From an uncultured Bacilli bacterium (GTDB taxonomy: Bacteria; Bacillota_I; Bacilli_A; RFN20; CAG-631), in contig CAKPXF010000008.1 in assembly GCA_934201705.1 (NCBI GenBank), forward strand, positions 1-64,000: 64,000 bases of DNA, given 5' to 3'. The notes under the pieces are model-generated. The model was not told the DNA's origin. It worked only from the letters and a program-made list of their open reading frames with translations, and searched no databases. Position numbers and translations under genes: made by a program. Every line of letters starts with the position of its first letter. Positions within the stretch are counted from its first letter, which is position 1. Below, piece after piece: positions 33,225 to 43,198 of this stretch.

Positions 33225-35456
33225 ATGGAAAATAATTCGTTTAAAAATTCAAAATCTGTAACAGATTTTAATGAGGTTTCAAAAGTAGTAAAAAAATATA
33301 TTACAAATAGCGAGGATATTAATTTTATCACTCGCGCTTTTGAATTTGCAAACGAAAAGCATAAAAATCAATTAAGGAAAAGTGGCGAACCATATATTAA
33401 TCATTGCTTATCTGTTGCAATGCTACTTGCTTATTATCAATCAGCACCAGCGACTATTGCAGCTGGTTTTTTACATGATACAATGGAAGATTGTGGCGTC
33501 ACTTATCTTGAGTTAAAAACATTATTTAATGAAGACGTTGCTGATATTGTTCAAGCAGTAACAAAAATTAAAAATTTACCTGATGTTTCATTAGAAGAGA
33601 CTTCAGCTTCTACGCATAGGAAACTAATTTTAGCGATGGCTAAGGATATTAGAGCGGTGATTGTTAAATTATGTGATAGATTACATAACATGCGTACTTT
33701 GCAATATGTTCGTCCTGAAAAGCAACAAATGATTTCAAAGGAAACACTTGAAGTATATGCACCATTAGCTCATCGTTTAGGTATGGGAGAATTAAAAAAC
33801 GAGCTTGAGAATTTATGTTTATTTTATTTGCATCCAACAGAATATCATATTGTAGAATCATTAGTAAATAAGCAGCTTTCTGAACACCAATTTAATATTA
33901 AAACAGTTATTGCTAATGTTTCAAACTATCTTGAAAAAGAAAAGATTCAGCATCGTATTTTTGGAAGAACTAAGCATGTATATTCAGTTTATAAAAAAAT
34001 GTATGTAAAGCACACACCATTTGAAAAAATATTTGATTTACAAGCTATTAGAATAGTAACTGATACAAAACTTCATTGTTATGAAATACTAGGAATTATC
34101 CATACCATTTATAAACCAATTCCTGGTAGATTTAAAGATTATATAGCAATGCCAAAAACAAATATGTATCAATCACTTCATACTACTGTTTTAGATGATA
34201 ACGGTAATCTATTTGAAATTCAAATTAGAACAGAAGAAATGGATTATGTCGCAGAACGTGGTATTGCTGCGCACTGGATTTATAAAGAAAACACAGGGCA
34301 AACATTATCTAAAGTGCAAGAATTATCTGAACAACAGCTTTCATGGCTTCGTGATTTAATCAAAATTAACGAAGAAAGTGCAGATGCTAGTGATGTTGAA
34401 TACATGAAACAGGTTCAAAAAGATATTTTTGAAACAAGTATTTATGTTTTAACACCAAAAGGTAAGATTATAGATATGCCAAATGGTTCAACACCAGTTG
34501 ACTTTGCATATCGCGTTCATACACAGGTTGGTAATAATTGTGTTGGAGCCTTGGTTAACAAAGTATTAGTACCGCTTGATAGTGAATTACAATCAGGTGA
34601 TATTGTTGAAATAAAAACCTCAAAAAATAGTAACGGGCCAAGTGAGGATTGGTTAACATTTGTAAAGACAAATACAGCACGAAGTCAAATTAAAAAAGCT
34701 TTAGCTAAACGTATTTCTACAAGTGAAGATAATTCAAGACAAGCCACTTATTTAAAAGGTGTTAAAATGTTTGATGATTATTGTAAGGAAAAGTTTTTAG
34801 ATAAAGAAGAAGCCTATAAGCAACTTGAATTTTTATCCACATTAAATTTGCTTGGTGTTAATAATAAATATGAATTGTTTTTAAATATTGGTAAAAAAGC
34901 TATTACTTTATCTAATGTGTTTTCTAAAATATTTGAGCAAAATCAATCTGTTGAAGCTCAAATAGATGTTATAAATAAAAAAGGATATACTGTAAAAAAA
35001 GAAAAATATAAAGGCAACATTATAATTAAAGGAGCTGGAAGTGGAATCAAAATTGAAACTGCAATTTGCTGTAAGCCAATTCCTGGAGATGAAATCGTTG
35101 GCTTTATAACTCGTGGAAGTGGAATTAAAATTCACCGTAAGGATTGCCCTAACATTATTAAGGAAAAAACAAGGCTGATAGAAGCATTTTGGAATGATGA
35201 AATAAAAGATGCAATTTATCCTGTTGACCTTGAAGTATTAAGTTATGATAGAAATAATTTAGTTGTTGATTTAATGGGGCTTATATCATCAACAAATATT
35301 AGAATTGATTCAATAAGTGCTAGATCACATTATGAAAATAAAACAGCGACATTGTCATGCACTGTTTATGTTAAGGATAATGAAATGCTAACAGCGCTAA
35401 TTGCTAAAATAAAATCAATTACTGGTGTTATAGAAGTAAATCGTGTTACACATTAA
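33225..35456 (+). CDS. relA: bifunctional (p)ppGpp synthetase/hydrolase (RSH)
   Basis: A 743-aa long RSH protein. Domains in order: HD hydrolase (~25-180, FLHDTMEDCG and KLCDRLHNMRTL); synthetase (~235-350, GRFKDYIAMPKTNMYQSLHT); TGS (~400-460, SIYVLTPKGKIIDMPNGSTP); helical and zinc-finger-like region with CCKPIPGDEIVGF and HRKDCPN; C-terminal ACT domain (~665-743). The RFKD motif rather than ExDD, and the intact HD residues, indicate a bifunctional enzyme. ATG 33225 lies close behind apt without a good RBS, so translation may be coupled. Confidence 0.95.
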   Translation: MENNSFKNSKSVTDFNEVSKVVKKYITNSEDINFITRAFEFANEKHKNQLRKSGEPYINHCLSVAMLLAYYQSAPATIAAGFLHDTMEDCGVTYLELKTLFNEDVADIVQAVTKIKNLPDVSLEETSASTHRKLILAMAKDIRAVIVKLCDRLHNMRTLQYVRPEKQQMISKETLEVYAPLAHRLGMGELKNELENLCLFYLHPTEYHIVESLVNKQLSEHQFNIKTVIANVSNYLEKEKIQHRIFGRTKHVYSVYKKMYVKHTPFEKIFDLQAIRIVTDTKLHCYEILGIIHTIYKPIPGRFKDYIAMPKTNMYQSLHTTVLDDNGNLFEIQIRTEEMDYVAERGIAAHWIYKENTGQTLSKVQELSEQQLSWLRDLIKINEESADASDVEYMKQVQKDIFETSIYVLTPKGKIIDMPNGSTPVDFAYRVHTQVGNNCVGALVNKVLVPLDSELQSGDIVEIKTSKNSNGPSEDWLTFVKTNTARSQIKKALAKRISTSEDNSRQATYLKGVKMFDDYCKEKFLDKEEAYKQLEFLSTLNLLGVNNKYELFLNIGKKAITLSNVFSKIFEQNQSVEAQIDVINKKGYTVKKEKYKGNIIIKGAGSGIKIETAICCKPIPGDEIVGFITRGSGIKIHRKDCPNIIKEKTRLIEAFWNDEIKDAIYPVDLEVLSYDRNNLVVDLMGLISSTNIRIDSISARSHYENKTATLSCTVYVKDNEMLTALIAKIKSITGVIEVNRVTH

Positions 35457-35469
35457 AGGAGGGAAAAAA

Positions 35470-36732
35470 ATGGCAAAATTTATTCGTCAAAGAGGAACGA
35501 TAGATATATATGATAATGATGCATTATTATATCAAAGTATAATTAAGACATGTAATGAAGAAGCAATGCTATTTAATTATAATCCAATTATGGTTCCAAC
35601 ATTTGAATCAACAGGATTGTTTACAAGGTCAACTGGAGAAACAAGTGATATTGTAACTAAAGAAATGTATGATTTTAAAGATAAAAATGGACGTGATATT
35701 TCTTTGCGCCCTGAAGGAACAGCTGGTGTAATCAGGGCAGTTGTTGAAAATAAACTATATGCTATTAATGATTTACCACTTAAGTATTATTATAGTGGAT
35801 CATTCTTCAGATATGAAAGAGCTCAATTTGGTCGTTATAGAGAATTTATGCAATTTGGTGTTGAAGTTGTTGGGAGTAATTCTTACATGGATGATGTTGA
35901 AACAATATTACTTGTTACTTCAATATTAAAAAAATTAAACATTAAAGATTATAAGGTTAGAATTAATTCATTTGGAAATGAAGAATGCAGAAATAAGCAT
36001 CGTGAAAATATTAAAAATTTCTTTGCTAGCCATTTAGATAATTTATGTGAAGACTGCCAAAATAGATTTTTAAAGAATCCATTAAGAATTCTTGATTGTA
36101 AGGTTGATAAAGAGTATATTTCAACATTAAATGTTCCTGTAGCATTAGATGCCTTAGATGATGAAAATAAAGAAAAGTTTGAAAAGACATTAAAAATATT
36201 AAAAGATAATAATGTTAATTATGAAATTGATAAGTATTTAGTTAGAGGACTAGATTATTACACTGGAATAATCTTTGAATTTGATATTATGGTTCAAGAT
36301 AAAATTTTAACAATTGGTGGTGGTGGCAGATATTCATCACTTGTTAAAGAACTAGATGGGCCAGATATACAATGCGTTGGCTTTGCTTTAGGAATAAATA
36401 GACTAGCTTTAGTTTTATCTGATTTATATGGGGCTAATTCTTATAAAAATCAAATTGATTACTATATAATGCCAATGGGTGAAAACACCTATGAAATTGC
36501 CAGTAAAATTGCCAGCATATTAAGAGATAAAAATTATGTAACAGTTTTAGAAGTAAATAAAAAAACATTTTCAAGTATGTTTAAATATGCTTCAAAGCAT
36601 GAGGCATTATTTGCTATAATGATAGGTGAAGATGAATTAAAGGAAAATAAGGTAAAAATCAAAAATTTAAAGACACAAGAGCAATTCTTTGTTTCTCTAG
36701 ACGATATATTAAGAGGTGAAATTCATGGATAA
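35470..36732 (+). CDS. hisS: histidyl-tRNA synthetase
   Basis: A 420-aa class II synthetase. It starts RQRGTIDIYDND, has motif 2 SFFRYERAQFGRYREF, the histidine signature LVRGLDYYTG, the GGGGRYSSLV loop, and a C-terminal anticodon-binding domain (~330-420). ATG 35470 has AGGAGGG upstream; the frame back to 35443 overlaps relA and is rejected. The gene end overlaps aspS by 8 bp, the usual hisS-aspS pair. Confidence 0.97.
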   Translation: MAKFIRQRGTIDIYDNDALLYQSIIKTCNEEAMLFNYNPIMVPTFESTGLFTRSTGETSDIVTKEMYDFKDKNGRDISLRPEGTAGVIRAVVENKLYAINDLPLKYYYSGSFFRYERAQFGRYREFMQFGVEVVGSNSYMDDVETILLVTSILKKLNIKDYKVRINSFGNEECRNKHRENIKNFFASHLDNLCEDCQNRFLKNPLRILDCKVDKEYISTLNVPVALDALDDENKEKFEKTLKILKDNNVNYEIDKYLVRGLDYYTGIIFEFDIMVQDKILTIGGGGRYSSLVKELDGPDIQCVGFALGINRLALVLSDLYGANSYKNQIDYYIMPMGENTYEIASKIASILRDKNYVTVLEVNKKTFSSMFKYASKHEALFAIMIGEDELKENKVKIKNLKTQEQFFVSLDDILRGEIHG

Positions 36733-38470
36733 TTTATGTAAAAATCGTACTCATAATGATGGCGAGCTAACTATTAAAAATGTTGGCGAAACTGTTGAAT
36801 TAAAAGGCTGGTGTGCTAAAAAGAGAAATCTAGGATCACTAGTATTTATTGATATTCGTGATAAGCATGGCATCACGCAATTAAGATGTGATGAAAAAAC
36901 AGCTTCTATTTCTTCAAGCATTAAAAATGAATATGTTATTTACGCTAAAGGTATAGTTGTTGAACGTGAATCAAAAAATAAGAACATCCCAACTGGTGAT
37001 ATTGAAGTTGATGTAACTGAACTTAAAGTCATTAATACTTCTGAACAACCTCCAATTTATATAACTGATGATGTTGATGCTGTAAGTGAAAATGTTCGTT
37101 TAAAATATCGTTACTTAGATTTGAGACGAAAATCAATGCAAGACATTTTAAAATTAAGACATAATATTACTAGAAGTGTTAGAAACTATTTAGATAATCT
37201 TGATTTTACAGAGGTTGAAACGCCAATTCTTGCAAAATCAACTCCAGAAGGGGCTCGTGATTATTTAGTTCCTTCTCGTGTTCATAATGGCGCATTTTAT
37301 GCACTTCCACAATCTCCTCAACTATTTAAGCAATTATTAATGGTTGCAGGACTTGAAAGATATTATCAAATAGCAAGATGCTTTAGAGATGAAGATTTAA
37401 GAGCTGATAGACAACCAGAATTTACCCAAATAGATATTGAAATGAGCTTTGTTGATCTTGAAACATTATATAGCGTTCTTGAGGGTATGTTTAGAAAAAT
37501 TTGGAAGGATATCAAAGGCATTGATAATTTAACTTTCCCTCGTATGACGTGGAATGATTGTATGAATAATTATGGCTCTGATAAACCAGATTTACGCTAT
37601 GATATGAAGCTAGTAGATATTTCATCTGTTTTTGAAGATAGCGACGTTGAGTTTTTAAAAGGAAAAGTAATCAAAGCAATTGTTGCTAAAAATGCTGCTA
37701 GCTTATATACTAGAAAAGAAATTGATGGACTTGCAGATTTAGCTAAATTATTTAAAGCTAAAGGCTTATGCTGGGTTAAAGTAAACAATGATACACTTGA
37801 AGGCGCTAGTGCTAAGTTGATTACTGAAAAAGAAAGAGATTTATTTAAAGAAAAGCTTAATTATGAAAATGGAGATTTAATCTTATTTGTTGCTGATGAA
37901 TGGCTAAATGCTGTTAATGCTATGGGCCAAATAAGAATTGCAGTTGCTAAAAAACTAAATCTTGCAAGACAAGATGATTATAAATTCTTATGGGTTACTC
38001 AATTTCCAATGTATGAATATACAGATGATGGCAAGCTTCAAGCAATGCATCACCCATTTACAGCATATATTGAAGAGGATGAAAAATATATTCAAGATGA
38101 GCCATTAAAGGTTCGTTCAAACGCTTATGACTTAGTATTAAATGGCTATGAACTAGGCTCAGGATCTGTTAGAATTTATAATCAAGAAATGCAAAAGAAG
38201 GTCTTTGAAAGAATTGGCTTGACTGATGAGGATATTAACTATAAGTTTGGCTTCTTCGTTGAAGCTTTAAAATATGGTACACCTCCACATATGGGAATGG
38301 GTTTTGGCCTTGAAAGAATAGCTATGATTTTAGCTGGAACTAATAACATTAGAGATGTTGTTGCTTTCCCTAAAATTCAATCAGCTACTGATTTAATGAA
38401 TGAATGTCCTTCCTCTGTTGATGATGATGCTTTAGCATTACTTGGTATTAAAGTAGTTAATAAGGAATAA
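36725..38470 (+). CDS. aspS: aspartyl-tRNA synthetase
   Basis: A 581-aa bacterial-type enzyme. The N-terminal OB anticodon domain carries VELKGWCAKKRNLGSLVFID. The class II core has RCFRDEDLRADRQPEFTQID (motif 2), a GAD insertion domain (~300-410), and motif 3 GMGFGLERIAMIL. ATG 36725 has AGAGGTGA 5-8 nt upstream inside hisS; GTG 36716 is less likely. It cannot be told whether it is discriminating for Asp/Asn. Confidence 0.96.
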   Translation: MDNLCKNRTHNDGELTIKNVGETVELKGWCAKKRNLGSLVFIDIRDKHGITQLRCDEKTASISSSIKNEYVIYAKGIVVERESKNKNIPTGDIEVDVTELKVINTSEQPPIYITDDVDAVSENVRLKYRYLDLRRKSMQDILKLRHNITRSVRNYLDNLDFTEVETPILAKSTPEGARDYLVPSRVHNGAFYALPQSPQLFKQLLMVAGLERYYQIARCFRDEDLRADRQPEFTQIDIEMSFVDLETLYSVLEGMFRKIWKDIKGIDNLTFPRMTWNDCMNNYGSDKPDLRYDMKLVDISSVFEDSDVEFLKGKVIKAIVAKNAASLYTRKEIDGLADLAKLFKAKGLCWVKVNNDTLEGASAKLITEKERDLFKEKLNYENGDLILFVADEWLNAVNAMGQIRIAVAKKLNLARQDDYKFLWVTQFPMYEYTDDGKLQAMHHPFTAYIEEDEKYIQDEPLKVRSNAYDLVLNGYELGSGSVRIYNQEMQKKVFERIGLTDEDINYKFGFFVEALKYGTPPHMGMGFGLERIAMILAGTNNIRDVVAFPKIQSATDLMNECPSSVDDDALALLGIKVVNKE

Positions 38471-38472
38471 TT

Positions 38473-38685
38473 ATGATTGATCAAAAATTAATTGCTAGAA
38501 TTAATGAACTTGCTAAAATTAGTAAAGAACGTCCTTTAAGTAGTGAAGAGGTTAAAGAACAAGTTGAATTAAGACGTGAATATTTAAAACAATTTAAAGA
38601 AGGCTTTAAGCAAACCTTAGATAATGTTAAGGTAGTCGACGAAAAAGGAAATGAAGTTATTTTAAAAAAGAAAGGAAACGCTTAA
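38473..38685 (+). CDS. ynzC: DUF896 family small protein (YnzC-like)
   Basis: A 70-aa helical protein. It reads IARINELAKISKERPLSSEE, then EQVELRREYLKQFKEGFKQT and VKVVDEKGNEV, matching the YnzC/UPF0291 pattern along its length. The function is unknown. In Bacillus ynzC lies directly before tkt and near yneF, the same order as here. It begins 2 nt after aspS and ends 1 nt before tkt, within one transcript. Confidence 0.92.
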   Translation: MIDQKLIARINELAKISKERPLSSEEVKEQVELRREYLKQFKEGFKQTLDNVKVVDEKGNEVILKKKGNA

Positions 38686-38686
38686 T

Positions 38687-40651
38687 ATGAACGATAAACT
38701 TTGTGTTACAACATTACGTTGTTTGGCTTTAGATATGATTGACAAGGCTAATTCTGGTCACCCTGGAATGGCTTTAGGTAGTGCTGCAATTTTACATACA
38801 ATTTATTCAAGACATTTAACATCAACAGCTGCGGATGCTTCTTGGATTAAAAGGGATAGATTTGTTTTATCATCTGGGCATGTTAGCTCATTATTATATG
38901 CTATGCTTTATTTAACTGGCTATGATCTAACAATGGATGATTTAAAGAGCTTTAGACAATTACATTCAAAAACTCCAGGACATCCAGAATATAAGGTAAC
39001 TGATGGTGTTGATATTTCAACTGGACCTTTAGGACAAGGTATTGCTAATGCTGTAGGTATGGCTATGGCAGAACGTCACTTATGTGCTTTATATCCAAAT
39101 CTTGAGCATGTTCTTAGTCATTATACATATGTTTTATGTGGTGATGGCGACTTAGAAGAAGGGGTAGCGCTTGAAGCTATGTCACTAGCAGGAAGCTATC
39201 GTTTAAATAAATTAATTGTATGCTATGATAATAATGATGTAACTCTTGATGGCCCACTTTCTCAATCATCAATTGATAATGTTCAAATGAAAGCTGAATC
39301 AATGGGTTGGAATGTTTTATTTGTTAAAGATGGAAATGATGTAGAAGAAATTGATAAAGCCATTAATGAAGCTAAAAATCAAAATGAAAAACCTACATTA
39401 ATCATTTGTAAAACAATTATAGGCTATGGTAGTGCAAAGCAAGGAACTAATGCTGTTCATGGTGCTCCTTTAACTCACGAAGGCTCAAAAATTGCTAAGG
39501 AGTTCTTTGGTTGGAATCATGAAGACTTTTATGTTCCAGAGGAAGTAAAGGATGATTATAATAATTCTTATGTAGCTCGTGGTTTAATGTCTTATATGCA
39601 ATTTAATAAGGATTTAGATCATTTAAGTGAAGAAGATAGAAATGATTATGAAAGTATTTTAGCTTGTGATGTTGTATCTAAAGTTAAAGATAAGCTTCCT
39701 AAATATATAGAAGGCTATAGCAATGCAACTCGTAATGTATCAGGTGAATTATTAAATATCTATTCAGATAATTCAACATGCTTATTTGGTGGTTCAGCTG
39801 ATGTTGCTGGATCAGTAAAGACTGCTTTAAAGCATAAAGATACATTTACATGTGATAATTATTATGGACAAAATATTAATTTTGGTATTAGAGAACATGC
39901 TATGTGTGCAATTGCTAACGGTATTGTAGCTCATGGTGGCTTACGTCCTTACGTTGGCTGCTTCCTAGTATTTTCAGATTATGCTCGTGGTGCTTTAAGA
40001 ACTGCAGCTTTAATGGGACTTCCAGTAACTTATTTATTCTCACATGATTCAATTGCAGTTGGTGAAGATGGACCTACACATCAACCAATTGAACAATTAG
40101 CTTCATTAAGGGTTATTCCTAACTTTAATGTTATTAGACCTTGCGATGCTAATGAAACTGCTGGTGCTTATGAAATTGCTTTTTCATCAACTTCAACGCC
40201 AACAGCTATTATCCTTTCTCGTCAAAATTTAAAGACAGTTAGAGGATGCTCTAAAAATAAAGTAAAAAAAGGTGGCTATGTTTTATCTTATGAGGATGAA
40301 AGACTTGATGCAATTATTATTGCAACAGGTAGTGAAGTAAATTTAGCTGTTGAAGCTCAAAAAGCTTTAAAAGAAGAAAATATTGATGTTCGTGTAGTAT
40401 CAATGCCTTCAACATTCTTATTTGATAAGCAAAGAAATCTTTATAAGGAAAGTGTATTACCTCATTCTTGTAATACTAAGATTGCTGTTGAAATGGGTAA
40501 TGGTGATATGTGGTATAAATATGCTAACGAGGTTATGTCAATTGATACATTTGGTGCCTCAGGGCCAGCTGATCAAGTAATTGAAGCTTATAAATTCACA
40601 AAAACTGATTTAGTTAATGCCGTTAAAAAGATGATTGCAAAGAATAAATAA
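38687..40651 (+). CDS. tkt: transketolase
   Basis: A 654-aa enzyme of the non-oxidative pentose phosphate pathway, full length. It begins TTLRCLALDMIDKANSGHPG and has SGHVSSLLYAMLYLTGY, the thiamine-diphosphate motif GDGDLEEGVALEA, the Pyr domain (GIREHAMCAIANGI and EDGPTHQPIEQLA) and a C-terminal domain with the transketolase motif area VVSMPS. It would supply ribose-5-phosphate for PRPP, in line with the salvage genes. Confidence 0.97.
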   Translation: MNDKLCVTTLRCLALDMIDKANSGHPGMALGSAAILHTIYSRHLTSTAADASWIKRDRFVLSSGHVSSLLYAMLYLTGYDLTMDDLKSFRQLHSKTPGHPEYKVTDGVDISTGPLGQGIANAVGMAMAERHLCALYPNLEHVLSHYTYVLCGDGDLEEGVALEAMSLAGSYRLNKLIVCYDNNDVTLDGPLSQSSIDNVQMKAESMGWNVLFVKDGNDVEEIDKAINEAKNQNEKPTLIICKTIIGYGSAKQGTNAVHGAPLTHEGSKIAKEFFGWNHEDFYVPEEVKDDYNNSYVARGLMSYMQFNKDLDHLSEEDRNDYESILACDVVSKVKDKLPKYIEGYSNATRNVSGELLNIYSDNSTCLFGGSADVAGSVKTALKHKDTFTCDNYYGQNINFGIREHAMCAIANGIVAHGGLRPYVGCFLVFSDYARGALRTAALMGLPVTYLFSHDSIAVGEDGPTHQPIEQLASLRVIPNFNVIRPCDANETAGAYEIAFSSTSTPTAIILSRQNLKTVRGCSKNKVKKGGYVLSYEDERLDAIIIATGSEVNLAVEAQKALKEENIDVRVVSMPSTFLFDKQRNLYKESVLPHSCNTKIAVEMGNGDMWYKYANEVMSIDTFGASGPADQVIEAYKFTKTDLVNAVKKMIAKNK

Positions 40652-40715
40652 AATTAACATTTGTTTATTTATTAGTTTTGTAGTATTATATTACTTGATT
40701 ACATAGGAGGAAATT

Positions 40716-40955
40716 ATGAATATTATTATATTAGCAGATATATCAATTTGGGGACAAATTGGTTTTGTAGCATTAGGTTTAGTAGTAGGTGCAATTGCTG
40801 GATTTTTCATTTCACGTGCTGTATTTAAAAAGCAATTAAAGAAAAATCCACCAATTAATGAAAAGATGATTCGTGCATTATATCAACAAATGGGTAGAAA
40901 GCCATCAGAAGCACAAGTACGTGCTGCTATGAAGGCTATGAACCAATATAAATAA
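40716..40955 (+). CDS. yneF: UPF0154 family membrane protein (YneF-like)
   Basis: A 79-aa protein with one N-terminal membrane span (GFVALGLVVGAIAGFFISRAV, residues ~14-34). A conserved cytoplasmic helix follows, PPINEKMIRALYQQMGRKPS then EAQVRAAMKAM, which is diagnostic for YneF/UPF0154. Function unknown. RBS AGGAGG. It lies 64 bp after tkt and is closed by a terminator. Confidence 0.93.
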   Translation: MNIIILADISIWGQIGFVALGLVVGAIAGFFISRAVFKKQLKKNPPINEKMIRALYQQMGRKPSEAQVRAAMKAMNQYK

Positions 40956-40973
40956 TATTAATAAAAGAAAAAT

Positions 40974-41011
40974 AGCTCTTTAAATTATAACAATTTAAAG
41001 GGCTTTTTTTT
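40974..41011 (+). terminator. rho-independent terminator after yneF
   Basis: Stem AGCTCTTTAAATT / AATTTAAAGGGCT (with a G-U pair), then eight T. Confidence 0.9.
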
Positions 41012-41072
41012 GACATAAAAATTACAATATTGAACATTTTGTTACAATTAGATGACTACTTTTGACAAATGC

Positions 41073-41100
41073 TTGAAAAGTGAAGGGGGGGGGTTATAAT
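41073..41100 (+). promoter_or_regulatory. promoter with G9 tract in spacer (candidate phase-variable)
   Basis: TTGAAA at 41073-41078 and TATAAT at 41095-41100, spacer 16 bp with nine G at 41085-41093. One G shorter than copy A, which gives a 16- rather than 17-bp spacer. Confidence 0.7.
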
Positions 41101-41106
41101 GTTTTC

Positions 41107-41158
41107 ACTTAAAAGTAATAACAAATTATAAATTAATAATAAATTATTCCTTTTAAGT
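41107..41158 (+). promoter_or_regulatory. 5' leader hairpin
   Basis: ACTTAAAAG at 41107-41115 pairs perfectly with CTTTTAAGT at 41150-41158. Confidence 0.45.
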
Positions 41159-41186
41159 AATAAATAGAAAGGAAAAGAATAAAATT

Positions 41187-42965
41187 ATGAAAAAGAAAAT
41201 TAAAAAGGCTTTTACATTAGTTGAATTATTAGTTGTAATTGCAATACTTGCTATCTTAGCAACAGTATCAATTGTCGGTTACAATAGCTTTACTAAGAAA
41301 GCAAGAGTATCAAATGATACAGTACTTGTAAAGCAAATGAATGATATTTTATATGCAAACAAGCAAACAGATGATGTAAATCCTACAATGTCAAAGGCAT
41401 TAGAGGATGTATTTGATGGAGGATATGATTTAACTAAGCTAACTCCTACAACTACAAATTATAATATTATGTGGGATAGGGCTAATGATCAAATGGTATT
41501 AGCAGATGAAAATTTAAGTTTTGTTTATCCTGAAGCTAGTAAAGTAAGTGAAAGACATGAAGACTTATTTGTTGTTGTAAAAAATGCTGAAGAATTAAGT
41601 AAGAGAACAAATGCTGGTTATAGTGTATACTTACATGATGATTATAATGAAACAACAATCAGTGATTTAAAAGCAGGTATTGATACAGGAAAAGTAACAA
41701 CTCTTAAGAACATAACAATTAATACTACTAATAAAGAATTTCTATTAGTTAATACAGGAACTGGAAATTTGACAGTTAATGCTGAAGGCTCGCACGTTGA
41801 ACATTATGGACTTGCAAATGAAGTATCAGTTAATAAGGTTTCTGAGAACACATATGTTGAACACGGAGTTGTTGGTAAAATGACAGTTGCTGCTGATGCA
41901 AAAAATGTAGTTGTGAAAAAGAATGCAGTAGTTGGCGAAATCGCAAATTCTAGTGAAAATTTGAATATTGAAAATGGTTATGTTGTTAAAGTAACTGGAA
42001 ATGCCCCTAAAACTGGAAAAGAAGCAACAAGTGGCGCTGAAATTAATGTGAGTACTTATGAACAATTACAAGGCTTAGCACTTTCATCAACTGTTGGTGC
42101 TAATATTGGAATTGTAACAATAAAATTGCAAAATGATATTAATTTAACTGGAAAAACATGGCAACCATTTGGATATGGAAAAGGATATGCATTTTCTGGA
42201 ACAATTGATGGAAATAATCATAAGATTATAGGTTTATCAAATGGTAATTATGTTGGCGAAGAGATAGTAAGCCCTACTGGTAAAATTACAGGAAGAGTAT
42301 ATGGATTTATTGCATTTGCTGAGAATTGCATAGTAAAAAATATTAATTTTGAAAATGTTGACATAAATTATCCGGATGGAACTTATATAGGAACTGTAAT
42401 AGGCCATAGTAATAATGAAATTCAACTTTCTAATGTTATGGTAAGTGGAAATATTTTTGCTAAAGATAAAGTTGGAGGCCTTGTAGGATATACTGGAAAT
42501 AATGCAACTATTGATAATTGTACAAATAAAGCTAATGTTACTGCATATAACGAATCTAGTTATTGCCGTGCTGGTGGATTAGTTGGTGCTTGTACTGCTT
42601 CAGTAGGTAATAAGATTTTCACTTTAACAATTAAAAATTCATCAAATACAGGAACTGTTATTGCATCAGGACTTGCCAGTGATTGCTCACCTTCTTGTTG
42701 GAATAATGCAGTAAAAGTTTCATCATTATTTCAAAATGCGCGTATGTATGCTGGACAATTTGTTGGACAATTAAATTCTTCTGCAATTGTATCGGAAAAT
42801 AACAATGGTTCTGGAATAGCAAAAGTTGAGAATTCAAAAAAAGATGGTAAATACGGTTTATCTATGTTTGTAAACAAATGTGGTAAAGAGAATGGAACAT
42901 GGAAACCAAATGATGATATTAATGGCAAATTAGAGGATTTTGCTTATACAGAAAATCCACAATAG
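41187..42965 (+). CDS. type IV pilin-like protein with GLUG-type cargo domain
   Basis: A 592-aa protein. The first ~38 residues are the same prepilin-type signal as in the gene at 29567 (KKKIKKA then FTLVELLVVIAILAILATVS), again with Ala before the cut. The stalk region is different. Residues ~150-280 are beta-rich. From ~285, INVSTYEQLQGLAL begins a GLUG-type region (TIDGNNHKIIGLSN, GRVYGFIAFAENC, VGGLVGYTGNNATIDNCTNK, AGGLVGACTAS), as in surface adhesins and IgA-protease-like proteins. It is likely surface displayed. Compared with its sister, the N-terminus is conserved and the cargo unrelated, which suggests module exchange. Confidence 0.82.
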   Translation: MKKKIKKAFTLVELLVVIAILAILATVSIVGYNSFTKKARVSNDTVLVKQMNDILYANKQTDDVNPTMSKALEDVFDGGYDLTKLTPTTTNYNIMWDRANDQMVLADENLSFVYPEASKVSERHEDLFVVVKNAEELSKRTNAGYSVYLHDDYNETTISDLKAGIDTGKVTTLKNITINTTNKEFLLVNTGTGNLTVNAEGSHVEHYGLANEVSVNKVSENTYVEHGVVGKMTVAADAKNVVVKKNAVVGEIANSSENLNIENGYVVKVTGNAPKTGKEATSGAEINVSTYEQLQGLALSSTVGANIGIVTIKLQNDINLTGKTWQPFGYGKGYAFSGTIDGNNHKIIGLSNGNYVGEEIVSPTGKITGRVYGFIAFAENCIVKNINFENVDINYPDGTYIGTVIGHSNNEIQLSNVMVSGNIFAKDKVGGLVGYTGNNATIDNCTNKANVTAYNESSYCRAGGLVGACTASVGNKIFTLTIKNSSNTGTVIASGLASDCSPSCWNNAVKVSSLFQNARMYAGQFVGQLNSSAIVSENNNGSGIAKVENSKKDGKYGLSMFVNKCGKENGTWKPNDDINGKLEDFAYTENPQ

Positions 42966-42978
42966 ATAATTTAATTTT

Positions 42979-43024
42979 AAAGGGGCTGTAAAAAAAACGG
43001 ATTGTTTCAATACAGTCCTTTTTT
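42979..43024 (+). terminator. rho-independent terminator of pilin-like gene 2
   Basis: Stem AAGGGGCTGTA / TACAGTCCTT (one bulge) with a 20-nt loop and a TTTTTT run. Confidence 0.8.
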
Positions 43025-43161
43025 GATGTGACTGGTATCTAAAAGGAGAAACGCTAAAGTAGTAATATGGTTTAACCATATAGCAAAAATCATAATTGAT
43101 GTAATAGTTATTGGATTCTAATAATATATAATAAACTTCAATTCCTGTGTGGCAAATAAAG

Positions 43162-43198
43162 CGACATAGTCAAATCGGCAAACTATGTCGTTATTTTT
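43162..43198 (+). terminator. hairpin, possible terminator
   Basis: CGACATAGT / ACTATGTCG around a 11-nt loop, followed by TTATTTTTG. A TATAAT lies at 43127-43132, so a ~60-nt RNA is conceivable, but the -35 is poor. Confidence 0.45.

Larger units (their letters stand above)
41054..41304 (+). repeat. duplicated promoter-leader-signal cassette, copy B
   Basis: Nearly identical to 29433-29684. It differs by one G fewer in the homopolymer, a few base changes in the leader, and synonymous changes in the signal codons (ATACTTGCT against ATTTTAGCA). Confidence 0.93.
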
